A model generated the notes under the pieces. The model did no database searches and had not been told where the DNA came from. It worked only from the letters and a program-made list of their open reading frames with translations. From contig LJUY01000008.1 of assembly GCA_001304015.1 (NCBI GenBank), positions 12,804 to 76,803 on the forward strand: a DNA stretch of 64,000 bases, given 5' to 3'. Numbering within the stretch: position 1 is the first letter of the stretch; each line of letters opens with the position of its first letter. Position numbers and translations under genes: made by a program. Positions 6,685-14,814 of this stretch are shown piece after piece. The DNA comes from a candidate division Zixibacteria bacterium SM23_81. Its GTDB lineage: Bacteria > SM23-81.

Positions 6685-8520
6685 TTATTCAAGCTTGACA
6701 ACTTGACCTTCTTGCACGGTTAATATCGAGGCCTCATCATTGGCACCGTTGTTCTTGGCGAAGGTAATTTTGCCGGTCAGGCCAGGAAAACGTTCGGTGT
6801 GAGAGAGAAACTGACGCATCCCCTCTCGATCCAGGATTTTCTGTTGCACACCTTGGAGGACAAGCCGGGCACAATCGTAACTGAAAACGGCTACCTTGCC
6901 CGGTTTTTTGCCATGGCGAATTTCATAGTCAGCGGCAAAGCGCGAATATTCTTTGGTGAAAAGCTCCTCGGAGAAGTCGGTGGCAAAGACAACTCCCTCT
7001 AGATAGTGACCTCCAATGCGCATTGCCTCCTGGCTTCCCCAACCGCTGGTGCCCAGGATGCGAGTCTCGATGCGGTGAAAGGCGATTTGGGGGGCTATCA
7101 TGCCAGCCTCCTCGGGGTAAGCCGGGATGAAGATACCGTCGATGAAGACCCTCCTCTCCTCGGGAGGAATTGAGTCGGGCTCTTCGGGATTCAGTGTCGT
7201 GGGCAATTGGTCCAGACCCATCACGCTATCGTCTTGAGCTTGCCTGAGGAGCCGGATTCGGGTTAACTGGTTTTTAAAATCGGTGGCCCCAACCTGATAC
7301 CACGCTACTGTCAGAATCTCAGCCCCACGTTCTTGAGCCTCTCGGGAGAATCCCTCTACGGCGGCATTGCCGTATTCGTCCCTGGGGGCCAACAAGGCAA
7401 ACTGTCGCATGCCTAGCGCATCTGTTGCGTAAGCTGCCATCTTCTCGCCCAGTACATGAGCAGCCACACTCCGCTGAAATGTGAACTTGCCGATGGTCGA
7501 GATCTCTCCCTCCGAGGCAGTTGGCGTAATGAGTGGCACTCTGTGACAGTCGCTGACGGCTCCTGCGCCAACGGCGGTCGCGCTGAGCAGGGGGCCGATG
7601 ATAGCCAGGGCACCTTCCTGATTAATAAGAGCCCTGGTGACCAGCAGAGCTTCCACTGCGGAGGCCTTGGAGTCTTTCACCTTTAGCCTGACTTTTGTGT
7701 CCCAGAGAGTGTTGTGCTCCTCGACAGCCTGCTGGACACCGCGGTGCAACTCCTCCCCATAGCTGGCTAACGGGCCGGATAAAGGACAGACGACGCCGAT
7801 GTTCACAGTCTGTAGAGGTTTCTGAGCCGCAGCTGTCCTGATCTTGTCCGCCTCAGAAACGAGATCACTGTTTGGAAAGAGGGTGAGGATCCGCTCCGCC
7901 GCCGCCACCGCTTCTTCTCTATGGTCAGCGGCGAGCTCCCGTTGTGCTATTTCCAATAGAATCCTCGGGCTCAAGGCATCATTTGGTAAGCCGTCATAGA
8001 GTTTAGACAGCTGCGATAATGAGAGCTCAGAGGAGATGAGGACGCGAAGACAATCCCTGGCCAGATTCCCTAAGGCGGGAACGTCTGTGTTCCTGATAAC
8101 CTGGCGGAACTGATCGGCGGCGCGCCAGAAGTTCCCCTGGCGATAGTAACAGTTTCCTAGAACGTAATGGGCGTTATCCAGATAGGTGCTGTGTCCAAAT
8201 TTCTTAAGAAGGGTCTGCAGGTTTTCAATGGCCTGATTATAATTTTGCAGCCAATAATAGCATTTGGCCTGCATGAGCAGTGACGCTGTGAACCGTCTGT
8301 GGCTCGGAAAATCCCGAAGTAATCCACGAAAGCCGATAAGCGCCCGGTAGTAGTCTGCATCCCGATAGCTTTCAACAGCCTTTTGAAACAGCCTTTCGGG
8401 ATCCTCTCCAGAAATTATTTCCTCTCCTGCGGGAGATTTTCCCATGAGGCACAAGGCTATTAGCAAAATGGCCAATGCCAAACGGCAGGGTATCGAAAAA
8501 CAAAAGCAGTTTTTTCTCAT
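6685..8520 (-). CDS. Hybrid TPR and periplasmic binding protein (LivK/LpoA-like)
   Basis: About 611 residues from the ATG at 8520; an ATG at 8568 adds 16 residues before the signal peptide and looks less likely. A signal sequence (LALAILLIALCLMGKSPAG) is followed by about 200 residues of TPR units (for example YYRALIGFRGLLRDFP and NYNQAIENLQTLLKKFG), then a type-1 periplasmic binding domain beginning near residue 235 (TVNIGVVCPLSGPLASYGEE, later AIIGPLLSATAVGAG and PLITPTASE). This is the Leu/Ile/Val-binding fold. The order TPR then PBP-1 matches the outer-membrane lipoprotein LpoA, which activates penicillin-binding proteins, and several YfgA/LppC-like proteins. No lipobox cysteine is evident. 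No ABC permease or ATPase gene is adjacent, so a sensor or scaffold role is more likely than transport. Confidence 0.85.
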   Translation of the reverse strand: MRKNCFCFSIPCRLALAILLIALCLMGKSPAGEEIISGEDPERLFQKAVESYRDADYYRALIGFRGLLRDFPSHRRFTASLLMQAKCYYWLQNYNQAIENLQTLLKKFGHSTYLDNAHYVLGNCYYRQGNFWRAADQFRQVIRNTDVPALGNLARDCLRVLISSELSLSQLSKLYDGLPNDALSPRILLEIAQRELAADHREEAVAAAERILTLFPNSDLVSEADKIRTAAAQKPLQTVNIGVVCPLSGPLASYGEELHRGVQQAVEEHNTLWDTKVRLKVKDSKASAVEALLVTRALINQEGALAIIGPLLSATAVGAGAVSDCHRVPLITPTASEGEISTIGKFTFQRSVAAHVLGEKMAAYATDALGMRQFALLAPRDEYGNAAVEGFSREAQERGAEILTVAWYQVGATDFKNQLTRIRLLRQAQDDSVMGLDQLPTTLNPEEPDSIPPEERRVFIDGIFIPAYPEEAGMIAPQIAFHRIETRILGTSGWGSQEAMRIGGHYLEGVVFATDFSEELFTKEYSRFAADYEIRHGKKPGKVAVFSYDCARLVLQGVQQKILDREGMRQFLSHTERFPGLTGKITFAKNNGANDEASILTVQEGQVVKLE

Positions 8521-8647
8521 GGCTCCACAAAAAAAATCGAGGTGGAAATGCCCTGTCCCTCTTCGCATTAGAAAACGGACAGCACCTCGATAATCCTCGC
8601 GTTCATGTGGTCACCGACGTGCCTGGCCGAAGCACAAACCGAGGGCG

Positions 8648-9148
8648 TCACTCATTAAACGAAAACTTGCCGAAATCCTCTGGATTAATTTTCTTCAGGC
8701 GCTCTCGTAAACTTTGAGCTCTATCTTCCTCGCTGAGCCCCGTTTTTTTCCGATCAGCCTCCAAGACGTGGTTGGCCACATATATAGGCGCGTCACAGCG
8801 AAGGGCGAGGGCGATAGAATCGCTGGGGCGCGCGTCGATAGTGAGCAGAGAATTTTCCCGCTCTACGTAAATTTGGGCGTAAAAGGTCTGATCCCGCAAA
8901 TCGTTGATAACCACCTTAATGACTTTGCCGTCGAACCCATCGATGATCAATTTCATAAGATCATGAGTCAAAGGGCGCTTAATGCTGAGATCGGCCAATT
9001 TCATGGCGATGGCTGCGGCTTCTGCATGACCAATCCAGATGGGCAAAACGCGTTTTCCTTCGTCTTGAGTTTCTGCAAGAACCACAACAGGGGAATTAGT
9101 TCCCATATCGATGGCTAATCCGCTGACATACATCTGTCGCATAATCAT
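8648..9148 (-). CDS. Bifunctional nuclease family protein (DUF151)
   Basis: A 166-residue protein matching the BFN/DUF151 family: GLAIDMGTNSPVVVLAET near the N-terminus, LPIWIGHAEAAAIAMKL, LTHDLMKLIIDGFDGKV and the conserved RPSDSIALALRCDAPIYV. Known members act on DNA and RNA or as regulators; in many bacteria the activity is unproven. The C-terminal 30 residues (RAQSLRERLKKINPEDFGKF) are typical of the long bacterial form. The ATG is preceded by GAGAG. It follows the DUF3307 gene by 33 bases and is likely in the same operon. Confidence 0.92.
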   Translation of the reverse strand: MIMRQMYVSGLAIDMGTNSPVVVLAETQDEGKRVLPIWIGHAEAAAIAMKLADLSIKRPLTHDLMKLIIDGFDGKVIKVVINDLRDQTFYAQIYVERENSLLTIDARPSDSIALALRCDAPIYVANHVLEADRKKTGLSEEDRAQSLRERLKKINPEDFGKFSFNE

Positions 9149-9181
9149 GAACTCTCTTTCTGGTCGCAGAAGTTGACGAGT

Positions 9182-9895
9182 CTATTTCGCTCCGAAGATG
9201 GCGGCCCAAGCCCCGGCGATAATGGCGATGATGGAGCCCAGGCCGAACTCCCATCGTGAGAAAGTTCTCTTGCTGGCGAACAATGAAAAACCAACTCGGG
9301 GCAAAAAGATCAGGGGGCTCAGGAGAAAGAGCCTTCCCCCCCCGGCCACAATTGTTGTGAGCATCCATCTCTCAGCATAAGCCAACATTCGCCAGGGGGA
9401 TGATTGATCAGCTGCAAATTCCAACTTCTCCGGAGAGATGGCCTTGTGAATGTAAAAACAGATCAGTGGACTTCCCCACACGGAGATGACGTATGCGATG
9501 CCCAGCTTAACCAGGGGAACACTGGCCGCGAGGTCCTGAGCTATGGCCCTTATCTGAGGGATTCGGTTCAGCAAGAAGCCGATTAGGACCACTGAGCCGA
9601 TATGAAGCGCTTGGTCTAGAAGAAAATAAGCTAGGCGATCTTTACGTCCGCCACCGACGAGGATAAGCTTGCCCTTGTCAATAGCGATGTGGGAGAGCCA
9701 CAAAATGAACAGGCCACCCCATACTGCCGCCATCTTCAAGAAAGGTTTGGCCAACAATATGGCCACCAGTCCGAAGATTGTGCCGTGGAGGAAAACGCCC
9801 CAACCTTTTTCTTTCTTGACCGCGAAGACCGAGTCCGTCTGGAGAGGGAAGTCGGCGATAAGATGGGCCAGCAATAACCTCCACAAGAGGGCCAT
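9182..9895 (-). CDS. DUF3307 family polytopic membrane protein
   Basis: A 237-residue inner-membrane protein. The start at 9895 is chosen because GGGAG lies nine bases upstream and because the promoter at 9949-9977 would begin transcription near 9942, excluding the longer reading from 9943. The N-terminus LLLAHLIADFPLQTD is the signature of DUF3307 proteins (function unknown, often next to SatD genes, not seen here). About six hydrophobic segments follow, with a conserved-looking SHIAIDKGK loop and a LLDQALHIGSVVLIGF helix containing the family's DQ-x-x-H motif. First gene of the minus-strand train. Confidence 0.85.
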   Translation of the reverse strand: MALLWRLLLAHLIADFPLQTDSVFAVKKEKGWGVFLHGTIFGLVAILLAKPFLKMAAVWGGLFILWLSHIAIDKGKLILVGGGRKDRLAYFLLDQALHIGSVVLIGFLLNRIPQIRAIAQDLAASVPLVKLGIAYVISVWGSPLICFYIHKAISPEKLEFAADQSSPWRMLAYAERWMLTTIVAGGGRLFLLSPLIFLPRVGFSLFASKRTFSRWEFGLGSIIAIIAGAWAAIFGAK

Positions 9896-9948
9896 ATGTG
9901 CATCTCCCAACCAAAACAGACCAGACCTGAGCCCTCGGCACAAAGCAA

Positions 9949-9977
9949 AATATACAAAGTCGGTAAAAATAGGTCAA
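9949..9977 (-). promoter_or_regulatory. Sigma-70-type promoter for the minus-strand operon
   Basis: On the minus strand TTGACC (9972-9977) and TATATT (9949-9954) are separated by 17 bases, a near-consensus housekeeping promoter. Transcription would start near 9942, 47 bases before the DUF3307 start codon. Confidence 0.7.
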
Positions 9978-10010
9978 GGACTTTTTCATCGCCGAGGTCT
10001 CAAAATCTCC

Positions 10011-10039
10011 TTGACAAGGCCAAATTTATGGACTACTGT
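10011..10039 (+). promoter_or_regulatory. Sigma-70-type promoter, plus strand
   Basis: TTGACA (10011-10016) and TACTGT (10034-10039) are separated by 17 bases. It points at the triple-repeat protein gene at 10217 with a leader of about 170 bases, and lies back to back with the minus-strand promoter at 9949-9977. The long leader holds no obvious riboswitch. Confidence 0.6.
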
Positions 10040-10216
10040 GAGAAGAAAGAGGGATGTAGGGGGGGCTGAGGTAAAAAATGGTGGACATACCAGGCAAATC
10101 TCTCTGGCTGTGAAACTTTTTTACCTTTTCTGGCGTAAGGGCAACAGAGGACTTGTTCGAGTAAGATGTTTATTTTGGCTAGCTCACGATTTTTTCTTTT
10201 TTGGAGGTGAACACCT

Positions 10217-11458
10217 ATGAAGGCAAAACCAGCCTATATCGTCATCACCGCGGTGGCGATCCCTTTTGCAGGTGCTCAGACACATGAGGCGAGCTGCCGA
10301 ATTTATGGACAGGTCTATACCCGAGATGACCAGGTTTTCGAAGGACAGATTCGTTGGGACGATCACGAGACATTTTGGGACGATATTCTTGACGCTGCGA
10401 AATACGGCTCGACGCGTGACTTTGATGAAAGTCGTGGGGTGCAAAGGCGCATTGAAATCTTAGGCATCAAGATATCGTGGACCGAGACCGAAGAGGTGGA
10501 GAGCGACAATCGTTTTGGGATTCGCATGGGCCGATTGAGCTCCATCAAGCGCCGTAACAGGAACTCGGCAGTTCTTGAGCTCAAAGACGGAACCCGGATT
10601 CGGGTGGGCAGCTCTGGAACGGACATCGGGTTGTCCAACCGCGGCATCGTGGTCATCGATGGGAATGTGGGCCGCACGAGCATTCAATGGTCTGATTTCG
10701 AAAAGGTGGTTTTCTCTCCGGAGCCCAGTGGGAAAGTGCAGGTCCCGAGTCAGGAAGCCTGGCGTCTTTATGGCACCGTGACCACCTGGGATGGCCAGCA
10801 ATTCCGTGGGTTCATCATGTGGGACAATGACGAGTGTCTCTCCTCTGATTTCCTGGATGGGGAATACGGAGGCAATGACATGGAGATACCCTTCTCCAAA
10901 ATCAAGGCCATTGAGCGGAAATCCAGCAGTTCAGCCATAGTGGAGTTAACCAGTGGGAAACAGCTCCGTCTTGAGAACTCCAACGACGTAAACGACGAAA
11001 ACCGAGGTATCGTGGTGAAGATCCCCCACTATGGCAGGTTAATCTTGGATTGGGACGACTTCGATCGGGCGGTATTCGAGAAGCCCCCCCAGGTAGACTT
11101 ACAGGGGTATAACTATTATGATGTGGGGGAGGCTCTTTACGGCAGGGTATGGGACGATCAGGGCAGGGAGTATCAGGGGCTGATTCGCTGGGACGATGAT
11201 GAAACCATGACCTACGAGTTTCTGGACGGGGAGCTGGAGGACATTTCCGTGATGATCGAGTTTGGGGATATCGAGTCCATCCAGAAACGTTCCAACAGCT
11301 CTGCGAAAGTGGGGTTGAAGAGTGGACGATCTCTGGAGCTCACCGGCACCTGCGACGTCAACGACAAGAACCGGGGCATCTTCATAGAGGAGGGCACTGG
11401 CCAGGTCATCGAGTTGGATTGGGACGAGTTCGATCGAGTGGTTTTCGGGAGGCCGTAA
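10217..11458 (+). CDS. Secreted protein of three homologous repeats, family not recognised
   Basis: A 413-residue protein with a signal peptide (residues 1 to about 20, ending FAGAQ) and a good ribosome-binding site (TTTGGAGGTG). The mature part is three copies of a domain of roughly 110-140 residues, at about 28-165, 180-298 and 305-412. Each copy starts with a (I/L)YG-x-V-x-(T/D)-x-D-x-Q motif, then G-x-I-x-W-D-(D/N)-(D/H)-E, then I-x-x-I-x-(K/R)-(K/R)-S-S-A-x-(V/L)-x-L-x-S/D-G, then (S/D)-(N/K)-RGI and ends W-(S/D)-(D/E)-F-(E/D)-(K/R)-x-VF. The first copy has an insert of about 25 residues. Copies 2 and 3 carry VND(E/K)NRGI. Acidic surface loops suggest calcium binding or interaction with envelope polymers, but no function can be assigned. 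It leads the only plus-strand gene block. Confidence 0.8.
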   Translation: MKAKPAYIVITAVAIPFAGAQTHEASCRIYGQVYTRDDQVFEGQIRWDDHETFWDDILDAAKYGSTRDFDESRGVQRRIEILGIKISWTETEEVESDNRFGIRMGRLSSIKRRNRNSAVLELKDGTRIRVGSSGTDIGLSNRGIVVIDGNVGRTSIQWSDFEKVVFSPEPSGKVQVPSQEAWRLYGTVTTWDGQQFRGFIMWDNDECLSSDFLDGEYGGNDMEIPFSKIKAIERKSSSSAIVELTSGKQLRLENSNDVNDENRGIVVKIPHYGRLILDWDDFDRAVFEKPPQVDLQGYNYYDVGEALYGRVWDDQGREYQGLIRWDDDETMTYEFLDGELEDISVMIEFGDIESIQKRSNSSAKVGLKSGRSLELTGTCDVNDKNRGIFIEEGTGQVIELDWDEFDRVVFGRP

Positions 11459-11548
11459 TGCCTTTGCTCAAGGGAGCAGCTCGCCATTTCGTTACTCTAG
11501 AAAGAGAACACCACTTAGCAAATAGGCATCGCCTCAAAGAGGTTTAGT

Positions 11549-12232
11549 GTGTCAGAGGAGCAAGACAACTACCAGCAGCTTAAGACGTTCGCGCTTAGCC
11601 AGGGCGTCTGTCTTTTCGGTGTGGCGGATGTCACGCCCATTCAGGACAGTTTTCACATAGAACCCCAGGAGAGCATCGCCCATCTGAAATGGGGCATCTC
11701 CATGGCCGTCCGGCTTTCCGATGCCGTCTTGGAGGGCATCGAAGACCGCCCGACTCTGTTGTACAAGCACCACTACCGGGAGGCCAATGAGTTGCTGGAC
11801 GCCGTGGCCTTCCGGATCGCATCGCTCATCCAGGAAATGGGGTATCGAGCAATGGCCATCGCCGCCTCACAGACCATCGACTGGAGGCGCCAGGTGGGGC
11901 ATCTTTCCCACAAGAAGGTGGCAGTTCTGGCCGGATTGGGGTGGCTCGGGCGCCACAACCTGGTGGTCAATCCCAGCCATGGTGCCAGGATCCGCCTGGT
12001 GACGGTGCTCACCGATCTGCCCCTGGAGGTTGACCAGCCTGTCCAGGAGGACTGCGGTAAATGTCGGGATTGCATCCCCGTCTGCCCCGCCGGGGCGATC
12101 CATGATCGCCGGGAGGAATTCGAGCATCAGTCTTGCTTTGAGCAGCTTCAGTATTTCGCTAAAAAGGAGAACATCGGGTATTACATCTGTGGGGTCTGTC
12201 AGAAAGCGTGTCGGGAAGGTCGTGGGAAGTAG
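11549..12232 (+). CDS. QueG-like 4Fe-4S protein (short form)
   Basis: A 227-residue protein starting at GTG (AAAGAGG upstream). The first 140 residues resemble the catalytic region of epoxyqueuosine reductase-like proteins (KKVAVLAGLGWLGRHNLVVN is the signature around the cobalamin site in QueG). The C-terminal part carries two clusters: CGKCRDCIPVCPAGAI and, later, CGVCQKAC. It is clearly shorter than QueG, lacking the C-terminal HEAT-like repeats, so a true tRNA role is uncertain; similar short proteins are annotated as iron-sulfur reductases. Next gene downstream after 200 bases is a PLP enzyme in the same direction. Confidence 0.8.
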   Translation: MSEEQDNYQQLKTFALSQGVCLFGVADVTPIQDSFHIEPQESIAHLKWGISMAVRLSDAVLEGIEDRPTLLYKHHYREANELLDAVAFRIASLIQEMGYRAMAIAASQTIDWRRQVGHLSHKKVAVLAGLGWLGRHNLVVNPSHGARIRLVTVLTDLPLEVDQPVQEDCGKCRDCIPVCPAGAIHDRREEFEHQSCFEQLQYFAKKENIGYYICGVCQKACREGRGK

Positions 12233-12432
12233 AATCGCACTCGTTGTCAAGGGTCGAGGATTGGGGGGAGAGTATTTAGGGGAGAGGGACTCCATCTCGT
12301 GTTCCGATCTCTAAAACAGTGTGACCAGATTTGATATATTTTTCCCTCAATCCTAATTCCTCTATCCGAAAATCTGAGATAGGGAGTTGGGAGGGGGAAG
12401 ACGCTACTTCTCAAACAGTAAGGATTCAAGTC

Positions 12433-13440
12433 ATGTTTTCCAACGAACCCAAACGAATCTCCTTGGCTCGTTTGCCTACTCCCATCCAGAAGCTGGAGAA
12501 GCTGATCGCCCTGTTTGGCGGGCCGGAGCTGTATATCAAAAGAGACGACCTGACGGGCATCGGGTTGTCAGGGAACAAGGTGCGCAAGCTGGAGTATCTT
12601 CTGGCCGATGCCAAAGACCAAGGCGCCGACACATTGATTACCTGCGGTGGCATCCAGTCCAATCACAGCCGGGCCACAGCCATCGCCGCCACTCAGAACG
12701 GCATGGATTCAGTTCTCGTCCTGCGAGGCAAGAGAGAGACCCCTTACGATGGCAACGTCCTTTTGGACAAGCTGGTGGGTGCTGAGATCCGGCTGGTCAC
12801 CCCCGAACAGTATGCCCAGCGGATCGACCAGATCATGGAGCAGGTGGGCCAAGAGCTCAGAGACCAGGGGCGTCGACCATACGTCATCCCCGAAGGTGGG
12901 TCCAATCCCATCGGGGTCTGGGGCTATATCCGAGCAAGCGGCGAGATCAAGGACCAGCTGGAGGAGATGAACCTGAAGGTCGATGCGGTGGTCACCGCCG
13001 TGGGCTCCGGGGGGACCCAGGCTGGACTGTTAATCGGTGGGAAGCTGAGTGACTTAGGAGCTCGCGTTGTGGGATTCAACGTCTGCGATACCGCGAAGCA
13101 CTTTCAAGCTCGCATCGGCCGTCTGGTGGCTGAGACTATTGAGAAATACGCCCTGCCATGCCAGATCTTCCCAGATGAGATTCTCCTGGTGGATGGATAC
13201 GTCGGCCGAGGATACGCTTTAAGTCGGCCCCAGGAGCTGAAGCTCATCAAGACGGTAGCCCGCCAGGAGGGCGTCTTCCTGGATCCAGTTTACACGGGCA
13301 AAGCCCTCTTCGGCCTGGCCGATCAGATTCGCCGGGGACGTTTTAAAAAAGGGGAGAAGATTCTTTTCCTGCACACTGGAGGCATCTTCGGACTTTTCGT
13401 CCAGGAGAAGAGAGAGGGGTTATTCCCCGGAAAGGCTTGA
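12433..13440 (+). CDS. D-cysteine desulfhydrase / ACC deaminase family PLP enzyme
   Basis: A 335-residue fold-type II PLP enzyme. Start chosen at 12433 (MFSNEPKRISLARLPTPIQ), with AAGGA nine bases before; the open frame extends 34 codons further upstream without support. Motifs: LYIKRDDLTGIGLSGNKVRK with the PLP-binding Lys of SGNKVRK near residue 50, TCGGIQSNHSRATA for the substrate pocket, VVTAVGSGGTQAG as the phosphate-binding loop and LFLHTGGIFGLF near the end, all typical of D-cysteine desulfhydrase (DcyD) and ACC deaminase. These enzymes break D-cysteine or related amino acids to pyruvate, ammonia and sulfide. Which substrate is used here cannot be decided by eye. A terminator follows. 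Confidence 0.88.
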   Translation: MFSNEPKRISLARLPTPIQKLEKLIALFGGPELYIKRDDLTGIGLSGNKVRKLEYLLADAKDQGADTLITCGGIQSNHSRATAIAATQNGMDSVLVLRGKRETPYDGNVLLDKLVGAEIRLVTPEQYAQRIDQIMEQVGQELRDQGRRPYVIPEGGSNPIGVWGYIRASGEIKDQLEEMNLKVDAVVTAVGSGGTQAGLLIGGKLSDLGARVVGFNVCDTAKHFQARIGRLVAETIEKYALPCQIFPDEILLVDGYVGRGYALSRPQELKLIKTVARQEGVFLDPVYTGKALFGLADQIRRGRFKKGEKILFLHTGGIFGLFVQEKREGLFPGKA

Positions 13441-13480
13441 AACTCGAAGGGGAGTAGAGCTGTTCTATCCAAGTATTTTT

Positions 13481-13518
13481 AAAACCTCCTGTGTTCTTTT
13501 TCCCAGGAGGTTTTCTTA
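13481..13518 (+). terminator. Rho-independent terminator after the PLP enzyme gene
   Basis: Perfect 11-base inverted repeat AAAACCTCCTG (13481-13491) and CAGGAGGTTTT (13504-13514) with a 12-base loop, followed by CTTATG. It sits 40 bases after the stop codon. The A-rich and T-rich flanks allow it to work in both directions. Confidence 0.85.
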
Positions 13519-13726
13519 TGAAAATTGGGTACGCTGTACTCAATTGAGATGTTCCCCGTGACCGAGTCTAACAGCGCTGGTGTTCGCGAATTGGCGACAG
13601 TGCCATGAGCAGTTTGTCCTAAGTGCTAAGTGGCAGAGTGAGCCGAGGGTCGAGATCTTGATTTTTAGTTAAAGCTAATTGATTGATATACTAGTAGTTA
13701 TCTTTGTTTTCGGCGCGCCGCCCGGA

Positions 13727-13743
13727 TTGGCACGCAGCTTGCA
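13727..13743 (+). promoter_or_regulatory. Sigma-54 (RpoN) -24/-12 promoter
   Basis: TTGGCACG-CAGC-TTGCA matches the sigma-54 consensus at every fixed position, with GG and GC elements separated by ten bases. Transcription would start near 13754, directly before the inverted-repeat element at 13765. No enhancer-binding site with clear dyad symmetry was recognised upstream, although the region 13660-13710 is A+T-rich as expected for bending. No protein gene follows on this strand for several kilobases. Confidence 0.75.
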
Positions 13744-13753
13744 CCTTGAGCTT

Positions 13754-13860
13754 CACACATCCGGAAACTGAACGGGGGGAGATGTTGGTGCCCCTGTCAC
13801 GCATCTGTGATCTGACATCTCGCTACCGCCCAGGTCTTCCCCCGTCAGTTTCATCATGCT
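13754..13860 (+). ncRNA. Candidate structured small RNA downstream of a sigma-54 promoter
   Basis: The expected transcript begins with a few bases and then an outer stem of 13 base pairs with one bulged A: AAACTGA(A)CGGGGG at 13765-13778 pairs with CCCCCGTCAGTTT at 13839-13851. Inside are a seven-base stem GAGATGT (13779-13785) with ACATCTC (13815-13821) and a small hairpin TCAC/GTGA (13797-13810). GAGAT can also pair with the outer strand (TCTT side) or with CATCT at 13802, so alternative folds exist. No T-run terminator follows. No open frame with a ribosome-binding site lies in it. The promoter plus the nested stems support an RNA; expression is inferred. Confidence 0.5.
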
Positions 13861-13950
13861 CGTATGGTGAGGATGCGAGATCTGCCGGTGAGGGGAGGAA
13901 TGCGTGATTCGAGTGCCTCAATGAGAGAGCTTGGTCTTATCAGTCTGTTG

Positions 13951-14015
13951 TCATTGCGAGCCCCTTCACGAAGTGAAGCATCTAGGGCAGGCTCCGGCGA
14001 AGCAATCTTCGGGAA
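13951..14015. repeat. CATTGCGAGC-type dispersed intergenic repeat
   Basis: The sequence TCATTGCGAGCCCCTTCACG followed by AAGTGAAGCATC and later GGCGAAGCAATCTTCGGGA is the widespread CATTGCGAGC...GAAGCAATC repeat found between genes in many bacterial lineages. It contains a TTCACGAAGTGAA palindrome. Only one clear copy is seen in this window. Confidence 0.6.
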
Positions 14016-14290
14016 AAAGATGGTAGGTATTCGGCATACTATGCCCTGTGCTGAGAAATGCCGGATGCGATCTGTACACATGGTAAATGTTGGGTTTCGT
14101 TTATAGGGGGGAATGGTTGTTCGCTTCTGCGTGGGATGATAGCGCCCCACAAGCATGACGTCTAAAGGTACAGCGATTGGGATAAGACTGTGAAGGTGTA
14201 CTTTCATATGCCCTTGCTGCTGTATTGGCAGTATGAAGCTTGGTGAGGGCTCGGAGTCTTTTGTTAATATTGGTCTTCACATTTAAATTT

Positions 14291-14313
14291 CCCGAAAGTT
14301 TCAAACTTTCGGG
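14291..14313. repeat. Perfect inverted repeat (hairpin)
   Basis: CCCGAAAGTTT and AAACTTTCGGG, eleven bases each, separated by one base. Preceded by AAATTT and followed by AAGTT; lacks a T-run, so terminator function on either strand is uncertain. Confidence 0.6.
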
Positions 14314-14357
14314 AAGTTACACCTTCATCTGCTCTTCATCTATCAGCACTACCACTT

Positions 14358-14400
14358 ATAAACTCCAAACTCCGCCTAAAAGAGCGGCGGAGGCTGGAGT
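14358..14400. repeat. Long imperfect hairpin
   Basis: ACTCCAAACTCCGCC and GGCGGAGGCTGGAGT pair over 15 positions with two mismatches around a TAAAAGAGC loop. Near the perfect hairpin at 14291, it may be part of a small palindromic repeat unit. Confidence 0.55.
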
Positions 14401-14568
14401 CTAAGGTATGCCAACTGGAGCGAGAGGGAAAAATCTCCCTCGTAAGAAGCATTTAAAGATTTAAGGGAGAAAAGTCACAACGTATGCAGGGGCGATTCGC
14501 GAACCGTTCCAACAATATTACGTAGAAATTGCTTGGGAATTTTAAGGCAAAGCTGTCCCAAAGAAGAC

Positions 14569-14760
14569 CTACCGGATCAGCAATCCCAAGATGAGCAGAA
14601 TTGCGCCTATGTAGGCCTTGTGGATGTGAATGCCGAAAGGTCTGATGGTATACTTGGCCGGAATGTGGCCCACGGGGCTGTGATGTCTCCACATCCAGAA
14701 GTGTTCGTAGAGATCGGTTAGGATGAGCAGCATTCCTAGAGCTAGCAGGACCTTTGTCAT
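14569..14760 (-). CDS. Small two-helix membrane protein
   Basis: A 63-residue protein consisting of two hydrophobic helices (residues about 3-16, VLLALGMLLILTDL, and 48-61, KAYIGAILLILGLLI) joined by a histidine-rich loop (YEHFWMWRHHSPVGH). The composition and hairpin layout look like a real small membrane protein, possibly metal-binding through the histidines, but no ribosome-binding site is obvious and the family is not recognised. It lies downstream of the L9 gene on the same strand, 224 bases away and beyond a hairpin. Confidence 0.5.
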   Translation of the reverse strand: MTKVLLALGMLLILTDLYEHFWMWRHHSPVGHIPAKYTIRPFGIHIHKAYIGAILLILGLLIR

Positions 14761-14814
14761 GGCCAGGGCTCAGAGGTTCGGCTAAATGGCTAGGTGTGAT
14801 TGTCTGTCAAGACG

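Larger units (their letters stand above)
13519..14568. other. Intergenic region without protein genes
   Basis: Besides the sigma-54 promoter and structured element listed separately, the region holds a CATTGCGAGC-type dispersed repeat at 13951-14015 and two strong hairpins near 14291-14400. The short open frames on both strands are not preceded by ribosome-binding sites, and part of one is a translation of the dispersed repeat, so none is called as a gene. Confidence 0.6.

Noticed and set aside
9669-10220. 183-codon plus-strand frame across the divergent promoter region
   Set aside because: Mostly antisense to the DUF3307 gene and runs through both promoters; sequence not protein-like.
13864-14106. 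80-codon plus-strand frame after the structured element
   Set aside because: Part is the translated CATTGCGAGC repeat; no motif; a weak GGTG-type start only.
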